A stretch of DNA of 55,334 nt from a bacterium. Its GTDB lineage: Bacteria; Vulcanimicrobiota; Vulcanimicrobiia; Vulcanimicrobiales; SCRA01. The translations under genes were made by a program, and so were the position numbers. The notes under the pieces are model-generated. The model worked only from the letters and a program-made list of their open reading frames with translations, had not been told where the DNA came from and did not search any database. Numbering within the stretch: position 1 is the stretch's first letter; every line of letters begins with the position of its first letter. Location of the stretch: positions 1 to 55,334 of the forward strand of contig SCRA01000024.1 of NCBI GenBank assembly GCA_004297985.1, written 5' to 3'. Shown piece by piece: positions 8,785 through 17,281 of the stretch.

Positions 8785-9701
8785 GAGACCGCAACCGCGT
8801 TGCGGTAGATGTCGTAGACGCAGAGCCCGGTGGCACGCGCGACCGCCGTCGCCAACGCGACGGGATCGACGTCACGCTCTCGCCCCTGCGCCGCGACCGT
8901 AGCCGCCACGACGTGAAGTGGTCGCCGGCATGTCACGCTCGCACGACTGCGCAGCGCTCGCAGCAATGCAGCCGGAAGCTGCAGCGAGAGGGGATCGCGC
9001 ACGACGATGCCTCGTTCGAGGTCCCGACGGGCGAGGAGATCGACCGCCTTTGAAGGCGTGAGCGCCCCCTCGACCTCGATTGCCCCCGCCGGTGGCTGCC
9101 CCGGGATGGTCAGCCGTTCCACCAGGGCACAGGTCCGCTCGACGACGCCCTGTAGTGTAGGTGCGATCGCCGCTCCGGTGGACACGACGATGGCATCGTC
9201 GCCGCCGGCGGTTGCCGCCAATCGATCGACGGCACCATCCATGACGACGAGTTCGGCATAGTTTTTCAATCGATCGACGAGGTTGCGCATCGCCACCCCG
9301 GTGCTCGGACCGCCGAGTCCGACGGTGCACTCCGCACGCAGGCGCACGATCGCCACCGGACCGAGCGCCGTGAGGTGCTCGGTGAGTTCGAGTACTTCGA
9401 CAGCCGGCGAGCGGGGCAGCAGTACTGTCGCAGTGGCGATCACGCTGCCGGCCGGCATCACGAGCCGGGGCTTGGGATACGTCGTCACGACATCGTGAAC
9501 TTCTCCGTCGCGTCCGACGGAAGTCAGCGCCACCGTGATACCGGCGCGCTGCGCTGCGCGGGCCAACGCAAATGCCGTAACGGTCTTTCCCACGTCTTTG
9601 CCGAGGCCCACGACGGCGATCGAGCGCCGCATGCCCGCACGCGCACGTTCGAGAAGAGCGTGCGCTGCATTGGGCCTTCCGGGAAAGTTAGGTACTTTCA
9701 C
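8781..9701 (-). CDS. kamB: P-loop protein, lysine 5,6-aminomutase reactivase subunit KamB
   Basis: A 306-residue P-loop NTPase with Walker A GLGKDVGKT at residues 32-40, followed by a predicted alternating alpha/beta core (VALTSVGRDGE, a conserved-looking VMDGAVDR near 185). Lysine fermentation clusters carry such a protein next to the MutS-like KamC, where the pair is thought to exchange damaged cobalamin on lysine 5,6-aminomutase. The GTG start follows the preceding small gene after 13 bp and the stop overlaps kamC. I saw no close similarity to other P-loop families by eye, so the name depends mainly on context. Confidence 0.82.
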   Translation of the reverse strand: MKVPNFPGRPNAAHALLERARAGMRRSIAVVGLGKDVGKTVTAFALARAAQRAGITVALTSVGRDGEVHDVVTTYPKPRLVMPAGSVIATATVLLPRSPAVEVLELTEHLTALGPVAIVRLRAECTVGLGGPSTGVAMRNLVDRLKNYAELVVMDGAVDRLAATAGGDDAIVVSTGAAIAPTLQGVVERTCALVERLTIPGQPPAGAIEVEGALTPSKAVDLLARRDLERGIVVRDPLSLQLPAALLRALRSRASVTCRRPLHVVAATVAAQGRERDVDPVALATAVARATGLCVYDIYRNAVAVS

Positions 9702-9714
9702 GGATGCCTGCCCG

Positions 9715-9855
9715 CTAGGACGATAGTACTATAACGGCGAGGGCAACACCGAGGAAGGCCCGGGCGATAAAGAGCCGCTTGTCGGTTCCGGTCTGGGTGG
9801 TGAAGCGCTCGTGCCATGCATGGGATGGAGGCTGGGGGAGTTTCCATCCCTGCAT
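9715..9855 (-). CDS. Small single-pass membrane protein of unknown function
   Basis: A 46-codon frame that exactly fills the space between the response regulator and kamB. Its ATG (9855) lies three bases after the regulator's TAG, and its TAG ends 13 bases before the kamB GTG. The N-terminal 27 residues are polar, rich in Trp/His/Pro (GWKLPQPP, AWHERFTT) with DKR just before a hydrophobic segment at 28-44 (LFIARAFLGVALAVIVL). This suggests a C-terminally anchored membrane peptide. There is no strong ribosome site, so translation would be coupled to the upstream gene. The first 14 codons overlap a near-perfect inverted repeat. Real coding is likely but not proven. Confidence 0.5.
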   Translation of the reverse strand: MQGWKLPQPPSHAWHERFTTQTGTDKRLFIARAFLGVALAVIVLSS

Positions 9856-9857
9856 GG
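9814..9857 (-). repeat. Strong inverted repeat just after the response-regulator stop
   Basis: CCATGCA + GGGATGGA (9814-9820, 9822-9829) pairs with TCCATCCC + TGCATGG (9843-9857): 15 bp with a single bulged T and a 13-base loop. There is no T-run. It begins one base past the regulator's stop codon and covers the start of the small membrane ORF, so it could be an RNA-processing or translation-control hairpin inside the operon. Confidence 0.6.
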
Positions 9858-9858
9858 C

Positions 9859-10224
9859 CTATGCGATCAAGAGCTGTTGCACGGCCACCCGTAGTTGAGA
9901 AGGCGAGAACGGTTTGTAAAGGAAGCGGTTGGCACCCGCGGCGATCGCCCGCCCCTCCATCGCATAGTTCGTATGACCCGTAACCATGAGAATCGGCGTG
10001 CCGGCCGTCGTTTCGCGCTCCCGCACCTTCTTCACGAACTCGATGCCGGAGATACCCGGGAGCATGAAGTCGGAGATAATGAGGTCGGGCGCTTCGCGGC
10101 CGATCTCGATCAGCGCCTCCTCCGCGTCGGCGCAGGCGACGACATTCGCCGAGAAGACCTTGAGCGTCACCCGTATCAGCGTCAAGATATCCGGGTCGTC
10201 GTCCGCAACCACGATGCGAGGCAT
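9859..10224 (-). CDS. Single-domain response regulator (CheY-like receiver)
   Basis: A 121-residue stand-alone receiver domain: acidic pocket Asp8-Asp10 (ADDDPD), phosphoacceptor Asp52 in IISDFMLPG, Thr82 (MVTGH) and Lys104 (YKPF). There is no output domain, so it acts by protein contact or as a phosphate relay. It lies inside the lysine catabolic cluster, between kamA and kamB, an unusual place for a receiver. The divergent histidine kinase at 13.4 kb is the nearest possible phosphodonor (inference). It may have its own promoter in the 95-bp gap after kamA. Confidence 0.9.
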   Translation of the reverse strand: MPRIVVADDDPDILTLIRVTLKVFSANVVACADAEEALIEIGREAPDLIISDFMLPGISGIEFVKKVRERETTAGTPILMVTGHTNYAMEGRAIAAGANRFLYKPFSPSQLRVAVQQLLIA

Positions 10225-10308
10225 GGGTTGACATCATTCGGACCTCGACCGGCCTTCCCCCCGGGCCATCCCAGGGGCGATGTGTAAAACAAATGTAAAG
10301 ATGGCTGT

Positions 10309-10331
10309 GCAGGAGACCCCTAGGCTCCTGC
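10309..10331 (-). terminator. Hairpin spanning the kamA stop codon
   Basis: GCAGGAG and CTCCTGC (7 bp) enclose a 9-base loop that contains the kamA stop. On the minus strand the following 25 bases are T-rich (CTTTACATTTGTTTTAC) but not an immediate T-run. It could reduce expression of the response regulator, kamB, kamC and kce relative to kamA. Confidence 0.45.
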
Positions 10332-11702
10332 GGCCTTCAGAGCCATCGTTGCCATCCGTTCTTGCTCTTTGGGATCCTTCCAGCGGGCCTGAGCCTCCGG
10401 AGCGAGACGGTCGATGGGGTCGAAGTAGAGGAACCATTGGCCCGGCTTCACGCTGGGAGCCGTGTAAACGACGATGCCGTTCTCCCGGTCGTAGTACTCG
10501 AAGCTGTGAACGTCACGCTTGCCGCCTCCACCGGGGGCGTCGCAGACGAAGGTCGGCGTATTGAAGCCGGCCGTCGCGCCGCGCACGAACTTCTCGATCT
10601 CGAGCGCCGTGTCGACCGTCGTGCGGAGGTCTTCCACGCCCATCACCATGTCGTGCATATAGACGTAGTAGGGGTGAATGTTGACGTAGCCTAGGCGCTT
10701 GACCAACAGCCGCATGGTCTCCGGCGTATCGTTGACGCCGCGAATCAGCACCGATTGATTGCGCACGTAGATGCCGCGCTCGAAGAGCACCTGCATCGCC
10801 TGCTGCGTGATCCAGGTGATCTCGTTCGGGCTATTGATGTGCGTATGGACGCAAACGTCCTTGCCCATCGAGCGTCCGCGCTCGACCACACGCGTCAGTG
10901 CGTCGACCCAGGCATGATCGGTGAGGATCTTGCTGGGAATGACCGCGATGCCCTTGGTGGCGAAGCGCAGGCGCCGGACGTGGGGGATGTCCAGAAGTGC
11001 GTTGCCGATCTTCTCGAGACTCTTGGCCGGCACCTGATAGGAGTCCCCGCCGGAGATGACGATGTCCTCGAGCTCCGGGCGCGAGGCAACGTAGTCGAAC
11101 GCAGCCTGCCAGCGCTTGGGATCGGTGGCCAACTCCGCCTTCTCCACCGTCTCCGTATCGCCGCCGATGGCGTACGATCGGGTGCAGAACCGGCAGTAGA
11201 CGGGGCAGACGTTGGTCGGCAAGAAGAGCGCCTTGTCCTCGTAGCGGTGCGTGAGGCCGACGACTGGTGCATCCTCCCGCTCGTGCAGCGAGTCCAGCGA
11301 CAGCCTCGGGTGGTCGGGAAGCAGCCGCGAAGCGAGCGGAATGAACTGCGTACGGATGGGATCGTCGTACGGGTCACTCCAGTCGATGAGCGACATCGTA
11401 TAGGGCGGAACGCGAACGTTCATTGGCGCGCGATGGAATCCGCTGCGCAGATCCTCGACGAACTCGCGCGGCGCTAGATCCTGCACCGTCTCCACGAGCT
11501 CCTCGGGGGTCTTCACCGAATTACGGTATTGCCAAACGTGATCGAGGAACGTCGCTTCGTCGACATCCTCGTACTTGGGTATCGCTCGCCAGAACTCGCC
11601 CTGCCGCAGGTTCAAGTGCTCCAGCGCCTCGGGAGGCGCGGGCGGCTTGATCCCCTTGCTGACGGTTGTGGCGTGCTCGCGTGCGATGTTGATGGCGGCC
11701 AT
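10320..11702 (-). CDS. kamA: L-lysine 2,3-aminomutase (radical SAM, PLP)
   Basis: KamA interconverts L-lysine and L-beta-lysine, the first step of the lysine fermentation route. The 460-residue protein carries the radical-SAM cluster motif CPVYCRFC (Cys166, Cys170, Cys173), the SAM-binding GGD segment near 218-220, and the PLP-lysine motif PGGGGK (Lys395). The length is close to clostridial enzymes. EpmB-type paralogues are shorter and would be expected beside efp or genX, which are absent here. The ATG at 11702 has GAGG seven bases upstream and follows kdd after 26 bp; the open frame further upstream is an antisense artefact of kdd. Confidence 0.93.
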   Translation of the reverse strand: MAAINIAREHATTVSKGIKPPAPPEALEHLNLRQGEFWRAIPKYEDVDEATFLDHVWQYRNSVKTPEELVETVQDLAPREFVEDLRSGFHRAPMNVRVPPYTMSLIDWSDPYDDPIRTQFIPLASRLLPDHPRLSLDSLHEREDAPVVGLTHRYEDKALFLPTNVCPVYCRFCTRSYAIGGDTETVEKAELATDPKRWQAAFDYVASRPELEDIVISGGDSYQVPAKSLEKIGNALLDIPHVRRLRFATKGIAVIPSKILTDHAWVDALTRVVERGRSMGKDVCVHTHINSPNEITWITQQAMQVLFERGIYVRNQSVLIRGVNDTPETMRLLVKRLGYVNIHPYYVYMHDMVMGVEDLRTTVDTALEIEKFVRGATAGFNTPTFVCDAPGGGGKRDVHSFEYYDRENGIVVYTAPSVKPGQWFLYFDPIDRLAPEAQARWKDPKEQERMATMALKAAGA

Positions 11703-11728
11703 CGGTATCCTCTGGGAGTCCGCAGACT

Positions 11729-12778
11729 CTAGACTGGTTGCGGCGCGGCGAAGCGCCGCTGGAAGAAGGCGAGGAGGGCGGGGCGCTCCATAATGGTGTC
11801 GAGCGCGATTCGAGCATGCCCGGCGGCGTATCCGTTGCCGATCAGCAGATCGACGTCTTTGCCCACGCCCTCGGCACCCAGCGCCGCGGCCGTGAACGAC
11901 GTCGCCATGTTGAAGAAATACACCGTCCCCCGCTCGCGGCATGGCAGGATCGTCGCAAGCTCCGTGCCCGGGACGTTGACGCAGTTGATGACGATGTCCG
12001 CCTCCTCGCCGGCGAGGGCTGTGTACGCGCGCAGCACGGCCAGCGCATCTCGCGCATCGGCCTCGATCAGCGCATCGAGATAACCCTCCCGCAGGAGCAA
12101 CGCGGTCGACTCGCCTGCCGTCCGCTCCAGACCGAAGACCCGTCCCTGCGCACCGACCGCCTCTCGCGCCTGCGCTACGCAGAGCATTCCGCTCTTCCCG
12201 CCGGCACCAACCACAAGAACACGGCTGCCGGGGCGACAGATGCGCCGCGTCTGCGCGGGCGCGCCCGCCACGTCAAGAACGGCGAGCGCCACTTCCAGGG
12301 ACAGCTCGTCGGGCAGGCGGGCGTAGATTCCGCTCTCGAAGAGCACGGCTTTTCCGCGAACGCGCACGCGTTCGACTTCCAACTCCACGGCGAGGACCTG
12401 CTCGAGGTAGAGCGGCGTCAACGAGAGCGAGACGAGCGTGGCGATGCGATCGCCCACGGCCAGCCCGCCGCGCGCGCGCAACTGCTCGCCGATCTCCGCC
12501 ACGCGGCCGACCAGCATACCACCGCTCCCCGTGACGGGGTTGTGCAGCTTGCCGCGCGTGCGCACCGTCTCGAGCACCTGCGCGCCGACGGCCGAGGGAT
12601 CGCCGCCGCAAGCCTCGCGCATCTGGCGAAACGACGCCGAATCGATGTTGAGCGCTTCGACGTCGATGAGGATCTCGTTCGCATAGGCACGCGGCGTGTT
12701 GTCGATGCGCCACGCACCCTGCGGAAGCGCGCCCGGAGGCTCGATCACGCGATGCGAGCCGTAGCGGCAGAGCTTCAC
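11729..12778 (-). CDS. kdd: L-erythro-3,5-diaminohexanoate dehydrogenase
   Basis: Kdd oxidises 3,5-diaminohexanoate to 3-keto-5-aminohexanoate with NAD+. The 349-residue product starts (GTG 12778) with KLCRYGSHRVIEP, close to the family's conserved YG(T/S)HRV(I/L)EP N-terminus. It contains a Rossmann dinucleotide motif VLVVGAGGKSG at roughly the middle and the GGML segment characteristic of the family. The GTG overlaps the stop of the lrp-type gene by four bases (GTGA), so regulator and enzyme are translationally coupled. It is followed by kamA. Confidence 0.9.
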   Translation of the reverse strand: MKLCRYGSHRVIEPPGALPQGAWRIDNTPRAYANEILIDVEALNIDSASFRQMREACGGDPSAVGAQVLETVRTRGKLHNPVTGSGGMLVGRVAEIGEQLRARGGLAVGDRIATLVSLSLTPLYLEQVLAVELEVERVRVRGKAVLFESGIYARLPDELSLEVALAVLDVAGAPAQTRRICRPGSRVLVVGAGGKSGMLCVAQAREAVGAQGRVFGLERTAGESTALLLREGYLDALIEADARDALAVLRAYTALAGEEADIVINCVNVPGTELATILPCRERGTVYFFNMATSFTAAALGAEGVGKDVDLLIGNGYAAGHARIALDTIMERPALLAFFQRRFAAPQPV

Positions 12779-13278
12779 GCCGAAGCCTTTCTCCAGTACG
12801 ATGGCTCCTCGGGCTCGGAGAGGCTTTGCAGAGGAACGGCGGGGCGCTCGTACGACGTGGAGAGGATGACGGTGGTCTTGGTCCGTGCCGCTCCGGGAAC
12901 GCTCTTGAGACGCGAGAGGAGCGAATCGAGATGGCGCGTGTTGCGCGTTGCGACTTTCAGCAGATACGAGTCTTCGCCCGCAACGCTGTGCACTTCGAGC
13001 ACCTCGGGGAGTGCGGCGACCTGCGAGACGAAGGCGTCGTAGTCGCAATCGGGGGTCGTGATGACGCCGATGAAGGCGTTGACGGCAAGGCCCACCTTTT
13101 CGAGGTCGAGCCGGGCGCCGTACTGCACGAGCACACCTCGCTCCTCGAGCTTACGGATACGATCGTGTACGGCCGGCGGACGGAGCCCGATAGCGTCGCC
13201 CAACTCGGCGTAGGTGGAGCGTGCATTTCGCTGGAGCGCCTCCAGCAGAGCCAGGTCGGTTCGATCTAAGTCGGCCAT
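12775..13278 (-). CDS. Lrp/AsnC-family transcriptional regulator
   Basis: A 167-residue amino-acid-responsive regulator. The N-terminal winged HTH (about 3-60: DRTDLALLEALQRNARSTYAELGDAIGLRPPAVHDRIRKLEERGV) is followed by the RAM ligand-binding domain (VNAFIGVITT..., EVHSVAGEDSYLLKVA). The ATG at 13278 was chosen to match the usual family N-terminus. As first gene of the kdd-kamA operon it is the obvious candidate for lysine or beta-lysine sensing and autoregulation (inference). An inverted-repeat motif in its upstream region supports this. Confidence 0.92.
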   Translation of the reverse strand: MADLDRTDLALLEALQRNARSTYAELGDAIGLRPPAVHDRIRKLEERGVLVQYGARLDLEKVGLAVNAFIGVITTPDCDYDAFVSQVAALPEVLEVHSVAGEDSYLLKVATRNTRHLDSLLSRLKSVPGAARTKTTVILSTSYERPAVPLQSLSEPEEPSYWRKASA

Positions 13279-13299
13279 GGCGTGCAGACATTCGATGCA

Positions 13300-13356
13300 T
13301 TCGGAAAAGTTCCTACGAACCAGCGATTTATTCGGAAGTTTAAGGAAATATCCGAA
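13300..13356. promoter_or_regulatory. Candidate operator, TTCGGA half-sites
   Basis: Within the divergent promoter region (13279-13421) the half-site TTCGGA occurs at 13300 and 13331 and inverted (TCCGAA) at 13351. The starts are separated by 31 and 20 bp, about three and two helical turns, on an AT-richer background. Lrp/AsnC proteins bind such spaced imperfect palindromes, so autoregulation and control of the divergent kinase are plausible. A weak minus-strand promoter TTGCTT-N16-GATATT overlaps it. Confidence 0.4.
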
Positions 13357-13421
13357 CGGATCACCGCCAAGCAACCGATCCCTCAAGCCGCCGCTGCGGC
13401 ATCCGATAACCGTAAGGAACC

Positions 13422-16382
13422 GTGAGCGTAGCGCCTAGGCCGGCCTTTCGGATCGACGACTATACCGGGGCCTTCGTAGGCTTCGCGGCGGGAAGCGTCA
13501 TGCTTTGGATCGGTCCGGAGTCCCTGCCCGCTCCGGTATCCTTGGCGCGGATTCCGTTCATGGCCGTCGGTGCCCTGGTCGCCATGCTCGCCCTCACCTT
13601 CCTCGCTACTGACCTGCTCGATATTCCCGCGCCATGGCGCAATCTCATCCGCCTGGTCTACGCCCTCGCCCTCGCCGTAAGCGGGCTGGCGATCTTTCCT
13701 GCCATCCCCGGCTGCGGCTCTCTGCTGATCGCGCTCGCCTTCGGCGTCGCCGCGCTGTATTGGAGTTCGCGGGCCTTCGCCATCGCGTTGGGCGTCTGGT
13801 GCATCGCTCTTGGTCTTGGGGCCATGCTCGCTCATCCGTTCCTTTCCCCCAGCGCGGTCGCCGGCCTCGGGCGCATCGGCATCCTCATCCGTATTCTTGC
13901 CCCGTTCCTCGTGGCGCTGGGGCTGCTTGGCACCGTGGCGCGAGGCGCACTCCGCGGGCCCACGACACTCGCGGTGGTCTCGACCGTGGCGGTGTTGGCG
14001 AGCCTCGGGCCGGTCCACGGATACCTCGTGAAATCGTCGATCGTTTGGCCCATGCTCGCGGGAGTAGCGGCGGCAACCGCCATCGGGCGGCCGCTCCATT
14101 GGCCGCAGAGCTTGCGCGCCGTCGTCGGCCGCCGCATCGCCTTCGCCGCCTTCGCCGTGCTCTGGCTCTGGGCATCGAGCGCCGCCGTCGCGACCGCCAC
14201 GCACGCGCGGGATGGCGCCTCCGCTGCAGTCCAGAGCACGGCCGCCCGCGTCTCGTTCGCGCTGGAGCTCACCTTGCGAACGCTGCGCCCGCCGGCGGAG
14301 GCTCCATCGACGCTCTCCGCACGAACGATCTATGAGCGCATGAGCATCCACGATCCCGCCCTGCTTTGGGTGGCACGCGCCGGAGCCGACGGAACCCTCA
14401 TCACCGCATGGCCCCGCTCGGCAGCGGCCGCGGCCCCCGCAGCGACGACCCTCGCCTTGGGCACGGCCGCCCGAAACGCCGTCGCGCAAGGAAGCCCGCT
14501 CACCTCGAGCTTCCTCCGCTCCGGTATGCGTAGCGGGCTCGCCGTTGCGGCGATCGTACCGGCGGGCGGGCGCCGGGGAGACGCGCTCGTGGCCGTCTAC
14601 GATCTCGATGCCGTGCTTCCTCGGGTCACCGGGTTCGCCTCCCGAAACGTAAGGGTGGCCATCGGCGACGGAGCCACAACGATCACTCCTTTTGACAACC
14701 AGCCGGCCACCCCGGCAGACGTGACGAGCGCTCTGCCGCTCGCCATGCCCGGCGGCGCGCATCCTTGGCTGGTTATCGCGACCTACTCGGGGAAGGCCGT
14801 GGTCCGCGAGATGGAGCGCAGGGCCATCCTCGTCCTGATCGCCCTGCTGCTCGCCACGCTAGCCATCATCTGGGCATCGGCTCGCTTCGCGGAGGCCGTG
14901 GCCCTCCCCATCCGGCAAATCCGCGAGCGCGCGGGACGGCTGGCCAGAGGCGAGGCATTTGAGCCGCTCTCCACGGACAACGACGAGCTGACCGAGCTCG
15001 TCTCCACGCTGGCCGCGGTGAGCAACGCCATCCGCTCGCGCGACCATGCGCTGACACTGGCCCACGACCTGACGCTCGGCACCTTCGGGTTACGCGAGAC
15101 GGCGTTGGTTCGCGAGATGGCGGAGCAAGCCGTCTCATCGTACTTCGGCATTGCGGCGTGCGCGCGCATCACCGACGTCCGCCCCGCCGAAGCCGCCGAC
15201 GGAGCGACGTCGGAGTGGCCGCGGGAGGATGCGGCAACGATGGTCCTCCGATACGCGCTACGCGCCGCATCGTCGACGCTGGAGGTACGCCTTCCCAACG
15301 CCCTCTCCGACGACGACCTCGCCTCGCTCTCGCTGCTGGCCGACACGGCCGATCTCGCGATCGGCGCCTCGGCCCTCCTGCGTAGCCTGAACGAGGAACG
15401 CGCTCTGCTCGACCACGTCTATGCCAGCGTTCCGGTCGGCATCGTGCTGACCGACCAGCTCGGGTACGTAGCGCGCGCCAACGAAGCCGCATCGAAAATC
15501 CTAGGCGAATCCCCCGCATCCGTTGCGGGTTCCTCGCTTGCCGGGCGCCTTGGTGCGGAAGAGCTCCACGATGGCCGCCTGCTGGTCGGCCAACCGCAGC
15601 GGCCGGTCGACGTTCGCGTACGTCCGGCGATCGACGGATCGCGTTCGCTCGTGGTGCTGCGCGATCTCACCGAGCAAGAAGCCGTCGAGGCATTGAAGTC
15701 GGAGTTCATCGCCGCCGTCTCGCACGATCTGCGAACACCATTGACCGCCATCAAGGGATTTGCCGTCCTGCTCCAGGAGCGCACCGATCTCGAAGATGAG
15801 GTACGCGAGATGCTGCTGCTCATCGACCGCGCCGCCAACCGGCTGACGCGCATGATCGACGACCTGATGCAGTCGGCGCTTTTAGAGAGCGGGCGCCTGG
15901 CACTGATGGTCGAGCCCATTCCGTTAGGCGCGGCGGTGCGCGGCTTGAGCCTGCTCGAGGCGGAGTCTCCCTCGCACCAATTGGTGGTCGAGGTGCCGGC
16001 CGCGCTGGGCGTGCTCGCCGACCGCGATCGCCTCGAGCAAGTCCTGGTGAACCTGGTCACCAACGCGTATAAGTACGCGCCGAGCGGCGGACGCGTCCTG
16101 GTGCGCGCACGAGCCGTCGATGAACGCGTGGAGATCGCCGTCAGCGACGACGGCCCCGGCATCACGCGCGAAGAGCAGGTACGCATCTTCGAAAAGTTCT
16201 ATCAAGCCAGTTCGAAGTCCGGAAAGCGTCGAGGAGTCGGCTTGGGTCTCTACATCTCACGGGAACTGATCGAGCGCATGGGGGGCTCTCTCTCGGTGCG
16301 CTCCGTGCCCGGGTTCGGCGCAACCTTCGCCGTCTCGCTGCGCGGCGCCGAGCTCGGTACGCGCGTCGAGCGCAGCGCGTGA
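13422..16382 (+). CDS. Membrane sensor histidine kinase with multi-helix N-terminus
   Basis: A large hybrid-looking sensor kinase of 986 residues. The first about 260 residues form a block of roughly eight transmembrane helices. An extracytoplasmic-type domain follows (about 270-465), then another helix (about 466-488), a HAMP-like segment (PIRQIRERAGRLARGE), a GAF-like region, a PAS domain (about 660-745), HisKA with SHDLRTP (His768) and HATPase with N-box NLVTNAYKYAP, DDGPG and GVGLGL. A GTG start with AAGGAA upstream was used. It is divergent from the lrp-kdd-kamA operon and overlaps the next response regulator gene by four bases, so the two form a cognate pair. The signal is unknown. Confidence 0.9.
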   Translation: MSVAPRPAFRIDDYTGAFVGFAAGSVMLWIGPESLPAPVSLARIPFMAVGALVAMLALTFLATDLLDIPAPWRNLIRLVYALALAVSGLAIFPAIPGCGSLLIALAFGVAALYWSSRAFAIALGVWCIALGLGAMLAHPFLSPSAVAGLGRIGILIRILAPFLVALGLLGTVARGALRGPTTLAVVSTVAVLASLGPVHGYLVKSSIVWPMLAGVAAATAIGRPLHWPQSLRAVVGRRIAFAAFAVLWLWASSAAVATATHARDGASAAVQSTAARVSFALELTLRTLRPPAEAPSTLSARTIYERMSIHDPALLWVARAGADGTLITAWPRSAAAAAPAATTLALGTAARNAVAQGSPLTSSFLRSGMRSGLAVAAIVPAGGRRGDALVAVYDLDAVLPRVTGFASRNVRVAIGDGATTITPFDNQPATPADVTSALPLAMPGGAHPWLVIATYSGKAVVREMERRAILVLIALLLATLAIIWASARFAEAVALPIRQIRERAGRLARGEAFEPLSTDNDELTELVSTLAAVSNAIRSRDHALTLAHDLTLGTFGLRETALVREMAEQAVSSYFGIAACARITDVRPAEAADGATSEWPREDAATMVLRYALRAASSTLEVRLPNALSDDDLASLSLLADTADLAIGASALLRSLNEERALLDHVYASVPVGIVLTDQLGYVARANEAASKILGESPASVAGSSLAGRLGAEELHDGRLLVGQPQRPVDVRVRPAIDGSRSLVVLRDLTEQEAVEALKSEFIAAVSHDLRTPLTAIKGFAVLLQERTDLEDEVREMLLLIDRAANRLTRMIDDLMQSALLESGRLALMVEPIPLGAAVRGLSLLEAESPSHQLVVEVPAALGVLADRDRLEQVLVNLVTNAYKYAPSGGRVLVRARAVDERVEIAVSDDGPGITREEQVRIFEKFYQASSKSGKRRGVGLGLYISRELIERMGGSLSVRSVPGFGATFAVSLRGAELGTRVERSA

Positions 16383-17275
16383 ACGCGCCGACCGTAGTCA
16401 TCATCGATGACGAAGACGAGATGCTGCAATTGGAACGCCTCACCCTCGAGGCGATGCCCAGCCGCGTCGAGGCGTATCGCAGCGCCGAGGAGGCGTTGGG
16501 CGCGATGCGCCGCAACCCGCCCGACGTCGTCGTTACCGACGTCATGCTGCCCGGCATGTCGGGTACGGAGCTGCTGGCTGCGCTGCGCGCAGAGCCTGCT
16601 ACACGCCACGTGCCCGTCGTACTCGTCACCGCACGCGGCGAAGTCTCCGAACGCGTCCTTGGGCTCGATCTCGGTGCGGCCGACTACATCGCCAAGCCGT
16701 TCTATCCCGCCGAGCTGCGCGCGCGCGTGGCGGCGGCTCTGCGCACCAAGGCATTGGAGTCCGAGCTGCGCGAGGAGCACGTCGAGCTGGCGCAAGCCGC
16801 CTATACCGACGCGCTGACCGGCGTCGCCAACTTGCGTGCCTTTGAAGATGCCCTCGAAGCCGCCGTCGCCTTTGCCGCGCGCACCTTCCGGCCGCTCAGC
16901 CTGCTCTACATAGATCTCGACTCATTCAAAATCCTCAACGACTCGCTCGGCCACGCCGAGGGGGACCGCGCCCTTCAGCGCGTCGCCCACACGCTGCACG
17001 CCGCCGTGCGGGGAACCGATACCGTCGCGCGTATCGGCGGCGACGAGTTCGCCGTGATCCTGCTGGGCTGCGACGGTGCCGATGCGGAGCGCTTCGTGCA
17101 GCGCCTTTTCAACGAAGTGGCGAAGGGCATCATCACCTCGATCTCGGTGGGTATTTCAACTCACCGGCACGTCCACGACGCAGAGAGTCCCATGCTGCGG
17201 GAGAGCGCCGACCGCGCGCTCTACCGCGCCAAGGAGGCGGGGCGCGGCACGTGGAGGAGCGAGGCGTTGCCGTAA
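16379..17275 (+). CDS. Response regulator with GGDEF diguanylate cyclase output
   Basis: A receiver domain (acidic Asp10-Asp11, phosphoacceptor Asp54 in VVTDVMLPG, Lys106) is followed by a short helix and a GGDEF domain. The active-site motif is intact (IGGDEF, about 219-224), and the inhibitory c-di-GMP site RxxD is present (RGTD, 211-214). It should make cyclic di-GMP when phosphorylated, with product feedback. The GTG start overlaps the kinase stop (GTGA). The protein is 298 residues. A YajQ-family gene, whose family has c-di-GMP-binding members, lies at 54 kb. Confidence 0.92.
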   Translation: MNAPTVVIIDDEDEMLQLERLTLEAMPSRVEAYRSAEEALGAMRRNPPDVVVTDVMLPGMSGTELLAALRAEPATRHVPVVLVTARGEVSERVLGLDLGAADYIAKPFYPAELRARVAAALRTKALESELREEHVELAQAAYTDALTGVANLRAFEDALEAAVAFAARTFRPLSLLYIDLDSFKILNDSLGHAEGDRALQRVAHTLHAAVRGTDTVARIGGDEFAVILLGCDGADAERFVQRLFNEVAKGIITSISVGISTHRHVHDAESPMLRESADRALYRAKEAGRGTWRSEALP

Positions 17276-17281
17276 GGTAAC

